Assembly (NCBI GenBank): GCA_002400365.1
Contig: DHFK01000070.1
Location: forward strand, 30,351 to 36,627
Reading direction: 5' to 3'
Length of the DNA stretch: 6,277 nucleotides
From: Anaerolineales bacterium UBA4826
GTDB taxonomy: Bacteria > Chloroflexota > Anaerolineae > UBA4142
The notes beneath the pieces were generated by a model that saw only the letters and a list, made by a program, of their open reading frames with translations, was not told the DNA's origin and did no database searches. Each line of letters opens with the position of its first letter. Position 1 is the first letter of the stretch. Made by a program: the position numbers and the translations under genes. This document shows positions 1 to 5,250 of the stretch, piece after piece.

Positions 1-26
1 ACGCCATCCGCGTTGAGGGTGTATGA
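1..26 (+). CDS. 3' end of an upstream gene (partial)
   Basis: Reading from base 3, the frame gives A-I-R-V-E-G-V and stops at TGA 24-26. That stop overlaps the ATG of the next gene (23-25) in an ATGA arrangement typical of translationally coupled operon genes. Too little is present to name the product; from context another cytochrome c maturation gene is a fair guess. A second frame has TGA at 14-16 and cannot be excluded as the true end. Confidence 0.35.
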
Positions 27-532
27 TAACGATTGCCATAGCGTTGATAATCGTCGGGTCCATTGCCTTTGTCGCATATCCGCTCTTCAAGCGATCGGAC
101 GAACTCGGCGTCGCGTTTGTCGGCTTGACCGATCCGGTTTGGGAGGGGTTGGTTACCCAACGCGACGCGATGTACTCGGCGATCAAAGACCTGGAGAACG
201 ATCACGCGATGGGCAAGTTATCGGAGACGGATTATCGGTCGCTGCGCGCCAAGTACGAAACCAAAGCCGTCATGATTCTGCAGGAATTGGATAACCTGAG
301 CGCATTGAAACCGAGCGCGCCCGCCGATGACGTGATTGAGCGCGAAGTCGAGCGCTTGCGCGCGGGCGCAGGCGGCGCGTTGGCTTGCCTCAAGTGTGGT
401 ACACCGCACGCGGTCGAGGATGTGTTCTGCGCCAAGTGCGGCGCATCGCTCAGGGGGGTGCGGTGCCCCGCGTGCGGCAAGCGCGCCGCGGTCGGCGACA
501 AGTTCTGCGGCAAGTGCGGACACGCGATATGA
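23..532 (+). CDS. CcmI-like membrane protein with C-terminal double zinc ribbon
   Basis: This 169-residue protein has one N-terminal membrane segment (about residues 2-21). A charged helical region follows (about 45-90) with the pattern RDAMYSAIKDLE...GKLSETDY..LRAKYE, which resembles the N-terminal part of CcmI/CycH. CcmI is the cytochrome c maturation factor that presents apocytochrome. The TPR part of CcmI is absent. Instead the C-terminus carries two CxxC-x10-CxxC zinc ribbons (Cys122/125/136/139 and Cys148/151/162/165). The start at 23 is supported by an in-frame stop at 14-16, GAGGG at 15-19 and the ATGA overlap with the preceding frame. The spacing to GAGGG is short (3 nt), so coupling may matter. 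It lies upstream of ccmC, which supports a Ccm role. With the ribbons in the cytoplasm or periplasm depending on topology, it may be a scaffold or redox/metal-binding subunit; that part is inference. Confidence 0.75.
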   Translation: MITIAIALIIVGSIAFVAYPLFKRSDELGVAFVGLTDPVWEGLVTQRDAMYSAIKDLENDHAMGKLSETDYRSLRAKYETKAVMILQELDNLSALKPSAPADDVIEREVERLRAGAGGALACLKCGTPHAVEDVFCAKCGASLRGVRCPACGKRAAVGDKFCGKCGHAI

Positions 533-536
533 CCGC

Positions 537-591
537 GGATGGCAAATAGCAAAATGGCGAATGGCACATGGCTATACGCCATTTGCCATAC
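537..591. repeat. heptad-built imperfect palindrome in the spacer before ccmC
   Basis: The left arm has 7-nt words of the type NRATRGC at 537-543, 544-550, 552-558, 559-565 and 566-572, with one extra base at 551. The right arm carries the complement-type words GCTATAC, GCCATTT and GCCATAC at 571-591. The core is a 12-bp stem of 554-565 with 578-589, with one G-U pair and a 12-nt loop. It ends just before the ribosome binding site of ccmC. The seven-base period does not suit coding sequence. Function is unknown; mRNA hairpin or repeat element are both possible. Confidence 0.6.
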
Positions 592-609
592 GCGCGAGTA
601 GGAGAACGT

Positions 610-1320
610 ATGCAACCGGTGGGCTTGTATTGGAAAATTCTGGACGACAAGAAAATCGCGCCGATTGCGCGCGGGATCGGAGTCCTCACGTTGCTAAACA
701 TCGCGGTCGGCTTGTACATGGCGCTCTTTTTCGCGCCGACCGAAAGGACGATGGGCGACGCGCAGCGCATTTTCTATTTCCACGTGCCGAGCGCGTGGGT
801 CGGCTTTCTTGCCTTCTTCATCGTGTTCCTCGCGAGTCTGATGTTCTTGTGGCGGCGCGAACGCAAATGGGACGCGCTCGCGCTCTCCGCCGCCGAAGTC
901 GGCGTCGTCTTTACCACGCTCGTTCTGCTGACGGGACCGCTGTGGGCGAAGAAGGCGTGGGGCGCGTTCTGGGTCTGGGATGCGCGTCTGACGACGACGC
1001 TGATCCTATGGCTCATTTACATCGGCTACCTGATGCTGCGCAGCACCGCGGAGAGCGAACGCCGCGCGCGCTTTGCCGCCGTGCTTGCGCTCGTCGGCTT
1101 TCTCGACGTGCCGATCATCTTTTTGGCGGTGCAACTGTGGCGCACGCAGCATCCCTCGCTCATCATTACCGACCCGGGCGGGCTGACGCCGCCGATGACA
1201 CAGACGCTGATGGTGTGCCTGCTGTCGTTCACGCTGCTGTTCGTCTTCCTGTTGATTCACCGCGTGCGCCTGGAGCAGGCGCGCGATCAGGTCAATTTCC
1301 TGCGCGAAGCGACGGGGTGA
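610..1320 (+). CDS. ccmC: cytochrome c maturation heme protein CcmC
   Basis: CcmC loads heme onto the chaperone CcmE in System I cytochrome c biogenesis, acting on the outer face of the cytoplasmic membrane with the CcmAB ATPase. The 236-residue product has six predicted membrane segments (about 22-41, 60-80, 92-110, 125-145, 156-176 and 198-216). It carries the diagnostic tryptophan-rich heme motif WGAFWVWDARLT at 117-128. The two expected flanking heme-ligand histidines are His58 in HVPSAW and His181 in WRTQHP. Length matches the family. ATG 610 is chosen because AGGAG (600-604) sits 5 nt upstream; the in-frame ATG at 568 lies inside the palindrome loop and has no ribosome site. The gene ends 4 nt before the ccmD start. 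The WVWDARLT form points to CcmC rather than CcmF or CcsA. Confidence 0.95.
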   Translation: MQPVGLYWKILDDKKIAPIARGIGVLTLLNIAVGLYMALFFAPTERTMGDAQRIFYFHVPSAWVGFLAFFIVFLASLMFLWRRERKWDALALSAAEVGVVFTTLVLLTGPLWAKKAWGAFWVWDARLTTTLILWLIYIGYLMLRSTAESERRARFAAVLALVGFLDVPIIFLAVQLWRTQHPSLIITDPGGLTPPMTQTLMVCLLSFTLLFVFLLIHRVRLEQARDQVNFLREATG

Positions 1321-1324
1321 GGCG

Positions 1325-1450
1325 ATGGAATATCTGGCGATTGCTTATGCTTTGATCGCGGTCGTATTGATCGGCTATGCGGCAAGTCTGCGACGGCGCA
1401 TGGAAACCGCCCAGCGTGAACGCGCGGCGATCGAATCAAAGAAGAACTAG
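1325..1450 (+). CDS. ccmD: CcmD-like small membrane protein
   Basis: This 41-residue ORF starts 4 nt after the ccmC stop with GGTGAGG overlapping the stop, and ends at TAG 1448-1450. It has a short N-terminus (MEYL), a single hydrophobic helix (about residues 5-22), then the basic run SLRRRM and a charged C-terminal helix ending in KKN. This is the usual plan of CcmD, a small subunit that binds CcmC and helps release holo-CcmE from the CcmABCD complex. Size, topology and position directly after ccmC all agree. CcmD is too divergent for motif proof, so the call rests on layout and architecture. Confidence 0.82.
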   Translation: MEYLAIAYALIAVVLIGYAASLRRRMETAQRERAAIESKKN

Positions 1451-1528
1451 CGGCAGCGTTCCCTGCCGCGGCGGCGAACGCCGTTAGCGATTTCGATTAT
1501 CGAGATTCATCTTGAAGGAATACTCTGG

Positions 1529-1574
1529 GACCCGTGCGACGCGCTGGCGAGGAGCGTCGCACGGGTCATTTTTT
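1529..1574 (+). terminator. intrinsic terminator of the ccm operon
   Basis: A perfect 14-bp stem (GACCCGTGCGACGC at 1529-1542 with 1554-1567) closes an 11-nt loop and is followed by A then six T at 1569-1574. There is no A-run on the left side, so it works on the plus strand only. Between ccmD and this hairpin (1451-1528) only minor hairpins are seen (CGGCAG/CTGCCG at 1451-1468; CGGC-GAAC-GCCG at 1472-1483) and no gene. Confidence 0.93.
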
Positions 1575-1644
1575 GACCAGATTTTGACGCAGCGTGACAC
1601 CGAACAATGACTTGCTGCGGTTATGCTCTTAGTTGGAAATATAC

Positions 1645-1664
1645 ATATTCGCATTTGCGAATAT
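1645..1664. promoter_or_regulatory. palindromic operator candidate before the arsR-type gene
   Basis: The 20-bp sequence ATATTCGCATTTGCGAATAT is a perfect inverted repeat with 9-bp arms and a TT centre. It sits 24 bp before the repressor start codon and next to AT-rich sequence suited to a -10 region. The size, symmetry and AT-rich ends fit operators of ArsR/SmtB proteins, which bind as dimers and usually repress their own promoter. No convincing promoter hexamers stand out. TTATGC at 1621-1626 with CATATT at 1644-1649 (17-bp spacer) is a weak candidate whose -10 would be covered by the operator. Confidence 0.75.
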
Positions 1665-1687
1665 ATCAAGGAGACGCTGGAAATCGG

Positions 1688-2020
1688 ATGGACAAGAAAT
1701 TGCTCGAGGAGATCAATCACCTACACGCCCAAGTCTGCGGCGGGCTATCCGATCCCAAGCGGATCGCGATGCTGTACGCGCTGGCAGAGGGTCCCAAGAG
1801 CGTGATGGAACTGGCAGAGACGTTGGCGGCGCCGCAGCCGACGATCTCGCGGCACCTGAAAATCCTGCGCGAGCGCGGCATGGTGATCGCCAAGCGCGAG
1901 GGCGCGAACATCATCTACACGCTCGGGGACAAGCGCATCATCCGCGCGCTCGATCTGCTGCGCGAGGTGCTGGCAGACCATCTGAACAAGCGCAGCGCGC
2001 TGGCGGAAGCAATTGCCTGA
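1688..2020 (+). CDS. ArsR/SmtB-family transcriptional repressor
   Basis: The 110-residue product is a compact winged-helix protein of ArsR family size. It contains the family signature LSDPKRIAMLYALAEGP (20-36), a helix-turn-helix with recognition helix QPTISRHLKIL (50-60) and a wing at about 68-79. Such proteins repress DNA as homodimers until an inducer binds. The alpha-3 metal-thiolate motif ELCVC of ArsR/SmtB is replaced by VMELAETL, and the only cysteine is Cys17, so arsenic or a classical two-cysteine persulfide switch (BigR/SqrR type) is not directly supported. Placement before a sulfur-transfer operon suggests a sulfur or redox signal; this is inference. ATG 1688 is preferred although AAGGAG (1668-1673) is 14 nt away, which is unusually long. 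No better in-frame start is visible. Confidence 0.88.
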   Translation: MDKKLLEEINHLHAQVCGGLSDPKRIAMLYALAEGPKSVMELAETLAAPQPTISRHLKILRERGMVIAKREGANIIYTLGDKRIIRALDLLREVLADHLNKRSALAEAIA

Positions 2021-2064
2021 GCGCGTCGGGCTCTAGTTTTGTGGAATTTCTGGGGTAATGGTTG

Positions 2065-2100
2065 CCTCTTTGACAAACCCGCGCTGGGTTTGCAAAGAGG
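2065..2100 (+). promoter_or_regulatory. strong leader hairpin before the dsrE-type gene
   Basis: Sequence 2065-2080 pairs with 2086-2100 as a 15-bp stem (CCTCTTTG, bulged A, CAAACCC with GGGTTTGCAAAGAGG) around a 5-nt loop. It is followed by the U-rich stretch TTGTTCTTGT. It sits between the repressor gene and the dsrE-type gene. It could be a partial terminator setting the ratio of repressor to downstream mRNA, or a stabilising 5' structure on a processed transcript. Confidence 0.6.
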
Positions 2101-2135
2101 TTGTTCTTGTACCGAGTATTTCAAGGAGGATTGAA

Positions 2136-2615
2136 ATGGCAACGGACAACAAACTCTCGATGGTCGTCTTCAGCGGCGACATGGACAAAGTCATGGCGGC
2201 TTTTATCATCGCGACGGGCGCGGCGGCTTCCGGCATGGACGTGACCATGTTCTTTACATTCTGGGGGCTGAAGGCGATTCAGAAAGACAGTTCGCTCACC
2301 GGCAAAGGTCTCTTTGGGCGAATGTTGGGGCTGATGAATCGCGGCGGCATTGACACGATCGGTCCCTCGCGCTTTAACTTTGGCGGGATGGGGCGCTGGA
2401 TGATGAAGACGATGATGCGGTCCAAGAACGTCGCCTCCCTGCGTGAACTGCGCGACATGGCAATCGAAATGGGCGTCAAGATCATGCCGTGCCAGATGAG
2501 CATGGACGTGCTGGAGATTGGCACTGACAAGATGCTCCCCCAAGCCACCGCGCCGGTCGGCGTCGCGGCGTTCATCGAAGAAGCGAGTCATTCAAAAGCA
2601 ACGATGTTCATCTAG
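2136..2615 (+). CDS. DsrE/DsrF-like (DsrE2-type) sulfur-relay protein
   Basis: The 159-residue protein fits the DsrE/DsrF/DsrH-like superfamily of the DsrE2 type. It has an N-terminal beta strand (KLSMVVFSGDMDKVMAAF), a second strand with TMFFTFWGLKAIQK (about 38-50) and the motif KIMPCQMSMDVLEI (115-128) with the single cysteine Cys119. In this family that cysteine is the candidate persulfide carrier, exchanging sulfane sulfur with TusA. The protein is methionine-rich (about 20 of 159 residues). ATG 2136 follows AAGGAGG (2123-2129) by 6 nt; the longer in-frame start at 2058 would translate the leader hairpin and is rejected. Hydrophobic stretches (20-31, 36-45) could suggest membrane association, as reported for some DsrE2 proteins. 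The adjacent tusA supports the role. Confidence 0.87.
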   Translation: MATDNKLSMVVFSGDMDKVMAAFIIATGAAASGMDVTMFFTFWGLKAIQKDSSLTGKGLFGRMLGLMNRGGIDTIGPSRFNFGGMGRWMMKTMMRSKNVASLRELRDMAIEMGVKIMPCQMSMDVLEIGTDKMLPQATAPVGVAAFIEEASHSKATMFI

Positions 2616-2746
2616 GGGATGGAGATTAGAGGATAGAAGTTGGAGGTTAGAAATTGGAAATTGGACATTGGACGCCGTTGACTACCTTATCTAATCTCCA
2701 GTCTCCAATCTCCAACTTCTAACCTCCAACCTCCAACTTCCAAATC
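2616..2746. repeat. long heptad-built palindrome between dsrE-type gene and tusA
   Basis: The left arm reads as seven consecutive in-phase 7-nt words from 2623 to 2671, all close to ARRTTRG (for example AGATTAG, AAGTTGG), with GGGATGG just before. The right arm (2691-2746) is eight in-phase words of the complementary type CYARYYT (for example CTAATCT, CCAACCT), the last one degenerate. The arms share an exact 14-bp inverted match (2639-2652 with 2717-2730), with a 19-nt centre at 2672-2690. It lies between the dsrE-type stop and the tusA ribosome site (AGGAG, 2750-2754). No coding potential is seen. Confidence 0.75.
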
Positions 2747-2762
2747 AACAGGAGACATACAC

Positions 2763-3005
2763 ATGGCTGACCCAATTAAACCCGATCAGATTCTCGATCT
2801 CAAGGGCTTGCTTTGCCCCATGCCGGTGGTCAAACTGTCCATGGCTGTCAAGAAACTGCAAGCCGGACAGACGATCGAAGGCATCGCGACCGATCCCGGC
2901 GTGATGGCGGACATTCCTGCCTGGGCGCGCACGAGCGGCAACGAACTGCTCTCGATCGAGCAACAGGGTAAAGAGTATCACTTTATCGTGAAGAAGACGG
3001 CGTAA
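2763..3005 (+). CDS. tusA: TusA-family sulfurtransferase
   Basis: This is an 80-residue TusA/SirA-like protein. The hallmark is DLKGLLCPMPVVK (12-24), with Cys18 in the CPxP motif as the persulfide-carrying residue. The conserved DPG segment (TDPGVMADIPAWARTSGNELL) follows at about 43-63. Length is normal for TusA. Family members pass sulfane sulfur between desulfurase/rhodanese donors and acceptors such as DsrE proteins in the cytoplasm. Here the neighbours suggest a DsrE2/DsrMK-linked relay rather than tRNA thiolation. ATG 2763 has AGGAG 8 nt upstream. No second cysteine is present; the position often written as FCR in relatives is WAR here. Confidence 0.93.
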   Translation: MADPIKPDQILDLKGLLCPMPVVKLSMAVKKLQAGQTIEGIATDPGVMADIPAWARTSGNELLSIEQQGKEYHFIVKKTA

Positions 3006-3007
3006 AA

Positions 3008-3062
3008 AGTGATGCGTGATGCGTGAGAACTGAACACGTGTCACGCATCACGTATCACGTTC
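3008..3062. repeat. heptad-built palindrome between tusA and the dsrM-type gene
   Basis: An 18-bp stem joins 3009-3026 with 3041-3058, with a single G-T position (3014 with 3053) and a 14-nt loop. Both arms are 7-nt words: AGTGATG and CGTGATG on the left, and ATCACGT twice in tandem (3047-3060) on the right. It begins two bases after the tusA stop and ends before the ribosome site AAGGA (3068-3072) of the next gene. There is no T-run, so it is not a normal terminator; RNA processing, mRNA stability or a repeat element are open explanations. Confidence 0.72.
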
Positions 3063-3077
3063 GATACAAGGATTACC

Positions 3078-3746
3078 ATGACTATTCAACTTGTCACCGG
3101 CGCGCTGGCTCTGGCGGCGCTGGTGTTTTCGATAAGCGTCTTTGCGTCGCGCTGGGCGCAGATGCAACGACTCTCATTTGCGAAAGACTTTTCGTACCCG
3201 AAAGATTCTGCGCTGAAAGGCATCTTGTACGCGTTCACCCTGGGCATGGCGCCGTGGGCGAAAGAGAGCACGCGGATTCACATGCTCGCGTACTTGCGCG
3301 GCATCGCGTTTCACGTCGGCATCTTTGCAGGACTCGGCGCGCTGCTTGCCAGCCCCTGGTTTGATTTGATTCCGACGATCATCCGCATCGTCTGCGCGGT
3401 TCTCACCGGCTTTGGCGCGGCGATGGGCGTCGCGGGCGGAATTATGCGCGTCGTGGAGCATCATCTCAAGGCGATCAGCACGCCGGACGATCACGCGTCG
3501 GTCTGGCTGGTGACGCTGTTTCTCGCCGCGATGACGCTCGCGCTCGTTTCGAGCGCGTTTGTGCCGGCGATGTGGGTTGTCGCGGCGGCGATGCTCGTCT
3601 ACGCGCCGATCGGCAAGATTCGCCACTGCATCTACTTTTACTTTGGGCGCTTGTTCTTCGGCATTCACATCGGACGGCGCGGCGTGGTGAGTGGATTGAT
3701 CGAACACGCGATTCCGGTTCGGAGCGAGGTGAGGCATGGCAGATAA
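3078..3746 (+). CDS. DsrM/NarI/HdrE-like membrane cytochrome b subunit
   Basis: The 222-residue protein has about five membrane segments (4-24, 73-93, 98-122, 143-163, 164-180) and fits the NarI-gamma/DsrM/HdrE family of di-heme b quinone-reactive subunits. Candidate heme-ligand histidines are His68 (RIHML), His79 (AFHVG), His128/129 and His183 in KIRHCIYFYFGR. The last motif near the end of the membrane part is typical of the family. Its job would be to pass electrons between menaquinone and the cytoplasmic iron-sulfur partner encoded next. AAGGA lies 5 nt before ATG 3078. Its last 11 bases overlap the start of the dsrK-type gene, which implies coupled translation of two subunits of one complex. 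It could be annotated simply as nitrate reductase gamma; no other nitrate reductase subunit is nearby. Confidence 0.85.
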   Translation: MTIQLVTGALALAALVFSISVFASRWAQMQRLSFAKDFSYPKDSALKGILYAFTLGMAPWAKESTRIHMLAYLRGIAFHVGIFAGLGALLASPWFDLIPTIIRIVCAVLTGFGAAMGVAGGIMRVVEHHLKAISTPDDHASVWLVTLFLAAMTLALVSSAFVPAMWVVAAAMLVYAPIGKIRHCIYFYFGRLFFGIHIGRRGVVSGLIEHAIPVRSEVRHGR

Positions 3747-5055
3747 CACCGCAGTCTCTAAAGCGCTCCAAGTTCTGGAAAGGCAACTGAATCGTCCGCT
3801 GATGGCGGCGCTACAAGTATGCGCGCGCTGCGGCGTGTGCGCGGAAGCGTGCCACTATTACGTCGCCGATGGCGAACTGGAACATGTGCCGGCATATCGC
3901 GCGGAAGAACTGCGCAAGGTCTATCGCCGCAAGCACGATTTCTTCGGCAAGCACTTGCCGAACTGGGTCAACGCGCAAGACCTCGACGAGGCAACGCTCG
4001 AAAAAATGGCGGAGATGGCGTTCAGCGAATGTACCCTTTGCCGACGCTGCACGTTCAACTGTCCAATGGGCGTGGACACGCCGCTGATGATGCGCGCGCT
4101 GCGCGCGATGGCAACCGCGTCGGGCAAAGCGCCCGAAATTCTGGAGATGCTCGCGGACGCGGCAATCGAAAAGGGCAAAGACCCGGCGATGTTCAGAGAC
4201 TTGTTCGTCGCCCAAGTTGCGGAGATGGAAAAAGAACTGCAAGCGCTGGTCGGCGATCCGAACGCGCGCATCACGGTCGAACGCGAAGGCGCGCGCGTGC
4301 TCTACGTCGCGCTCGCCGGCGCGCACACGATCCTGCCGCCCGCCGCGATCTTTTGGGCGGCGAAGGAAGACTGGACGCTCAGCATCTACGAAGCCGCGAA
4401 CTATGGCGTCTTTCTCGGCGACACCGCGCGCGCCAAGACCATCGCGTCGCGCATCATTGACGAAGCGAAAGCGTTAAAGGTCCAAGAAGTCATCGTCGCA
4501 GAGTGTGGGCACGCGTGCGCGTCGCTCGTGTGGGACGCGCCGATCTGGTTCCAGGAGCAATTCCCATTCCGCGTCCGCAGTCTGGTCGAAGTGATGGCAG
4601 AGTACGTGCAGCAAGGTCGCCTGCCACTCGATCCGTCCGCGAATCCCGAAGCGATCACGTACCACGATTCGTGCAATCTCGCGCGCACGAGCGGCATCTA
4701 CCGCGAGCCGCGCGTCATCTTGAACGCGGTCACCACGAACTTGCGCGAGATGACGCCGAACGGCTTGGAGAATTATTGCTGCGGGGGCGGGGGGGGGCTG
4801 GTCGCGCTGCCAGAGTATGACGACAAGCGCATGAAAGCCGGCAAGCCCAAAGTGGATCAAATTCGCAAGACCGGCGCGGAGATTGTGGTCGCCGCGTGCG
4901 AGAACTGTCGCTTACAACTCGGCGACTTGAACGCGCACTACAGCATGAACGTGCAAATCACCGCGCTCGCCGACCTGGTCGTGAAAGCGATGCGGTTACC
5001 TAAGTCAGTAGCAGTTCCGCTTCCAAATGCAGCGGCGGTTGCGGTTGGAGAATAG
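3736..5055 (+). CDS. DsrK/HdrD-like iron-sulfur heterodisulfide reductase subunit
   Basis: This 439-residue cytoplasmic protein has two 4Fe-4S motifs: CARCGVCAEAC (Cys29/32/35/39) and CTLCRRCTFNCP (Cys99/102/105/109). They are followed by HdrB/HdrD-type cysteine domains. The first is degenerate (ECGHAC, Cys257 and Cys261). The second has Cys313, Cys348-Cys349-Gly and CENC (Cys388/391), the CCG pattern that binds the noncubane or special 4Fe-4S cluster where disulfides are reduced. The product pairs with the preceding membrane cytochrome as a DsrMK/HdrED-like module. With tusA and the dsrE-type gene upstream, a protein-bound persulfide or trisulfide is a plausible substrate (inference). ATG 3736 overlaps the previous gene; GAGG at 3726-3729 is 6 nt upstream. 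A 9-G run (4789-4797) encodes the glycines after CCG. The C-terminal 15 residues are Ala/Val/Pro-rich. Confidence 0.92.
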   Translation: MADNTAVSKALQVLERQLNRPLMAALQVCARCGVCAEACHYYVADGELEHVPAYRAEELRKVYRRKHDFFGKHLPNWVNAQDLDEATLEKMAEMAFSECTLCRRCTFNCPMGVDTPLMMRALRAMATASGKAPEILEMLADAAIEKGKDPAMFRDLFVAQVAEMEKELQALVGDPNARITVEREGARVLYVALAGAHTILPPAAIFWAAKEDWTLSIYEAANYGVFLGDTARAKTIASRIIDEAKALKVQEVIVAECGHACASLVWDAPIWFQEQFPFRVRSLVEVMAEYVQQGRLPLDPSANPEAITYHDSCNLARTSGIYREPRVILNAVTTNLREMTPNGLENYCCGGGGGLVALPEYDDKRMKAGKPKVDQIRKTGAEIVVAACENCRLQLGDLNAHYSMNVQITALADLVVKAMRLPKSVAVPLPNAAAVAVGE

Positions 5056-5063
5056 CGTCGAAT

Positions 5064-5093
5064 TTGACAAGAGAGCAAAGTGTGTGGTAAAGT
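5064..5093 (+). promoter_or_regulatory. near-consensus sigma-70 promoter
   Basis: A perfect -35 hexamer TTGACA (5064-5069) is followed after 18 bp by TAAAGT (5088-5093), four of six matches to TATAAT. Transcription would start near 5100. It lies 8 bp after the stop of the dsrK-type gene and is the best-matching promoter seen in the window. It opens the locus that contains the structured transcript, the small ORF and the IS110-like gene. Confidence 0.78.
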
Positions 5094-5102
5094 AGCGCCA
5101 CG

Positions 5103-5225
5103 ATGACGAACCGCTTTTCGATCCCGCTGACGGTCGCGGGATCTTCGACCTTTGCGTTTTACTTTTTTGGCTTTTTTTATGCCGCCGATTCAACGCGGGG
5201 TCGAATCGTCACGCCGGTCGAGTAG
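5103..5225 (+). CDS. possible 40-residue small membrane protein, leaderless
   Basis: An ORF runs from ATG 5103 to TAG 5223-5225. It has a short polar start (MTNRFS), a hydrophobic aromatic-rich segment at about residues 7-27 (with AFYFFGFFY) and a polar tail ending TPVE. About two thirds of third codon positions are G or C, compatible with coding in this genome; the T-runs are Phe codons. There is no Shine-Dalgarno sequence. The -10 box ends 9 bp before the ATG, so the mRNA would be nearly leaderless. The terminator follows 25 bp after the stop, giving a neat one-gene unit. No family is recognised, and the same bases form long-range RNA pairings, so this may be a chance ORF in a non-coding RNA. 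Confidence 0.3.
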   Translation: MTNRFSIPLTVAGSSTFAFYFFGFFYAADSTRGRIVTPVE

Positions 5226-5250
5226 GCAACTCGGACCAGTAGTTGGCTAG

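Noticed and set aside
568..609. N-terminal extension of ccmC from ATG 568
   Set aside because: It has no Shine-Dalgarno sequence and lies within the palindrome; ATG 610 has AGGAG at ideal spacing.
336..1355. A 339-codon plus-strand open frame covering the end of the first gene and most of ccmC
   Set aside because: It is an arginine-rich shadow frame of a GC-rich coding region. The overlapping ccmC frame has clear family motifs and a ribosome site.
1607..1687. N-terminal extension of the repressor from ATG 1607
   Set aside because: It would run through the perfect operator palindrome, and the residues (MTCCGYALSW) do not fit the ArsR family N-terminus.
2058..2135. N-terminal extension of the dsrE-type gene from ATG 2058
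   Set aside because: It would translate the 2065-2100 hairpin, and the resulting residues do not look like the family. ATG 2136 has an AAGGAGG site.
2616..2746. CRISPR-like array suggested by regular repeats
   Set aside because: The unit is only 7 nt with no spacers between units, and the two arms are in opposite orientation. No cas genes are nearby.
5120..5143. GATCCCGC/GCGGGATC hairpin as the terminator of the sulfur operon
   Set aside because: The T-rich stretch starts more than ten bases after the stem, and a better terminator lies at 5251-5285. The hairpin also has a competing long-range partner.
5136..5150. Resemblance of GGATCTTCG to the start of an FMN riboswitch
   Set aside because: Only about nine bases match. 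The conserved GGGGCAGGGTG and later boxes are absent, and the downstream gene is not a riboflavin gene.
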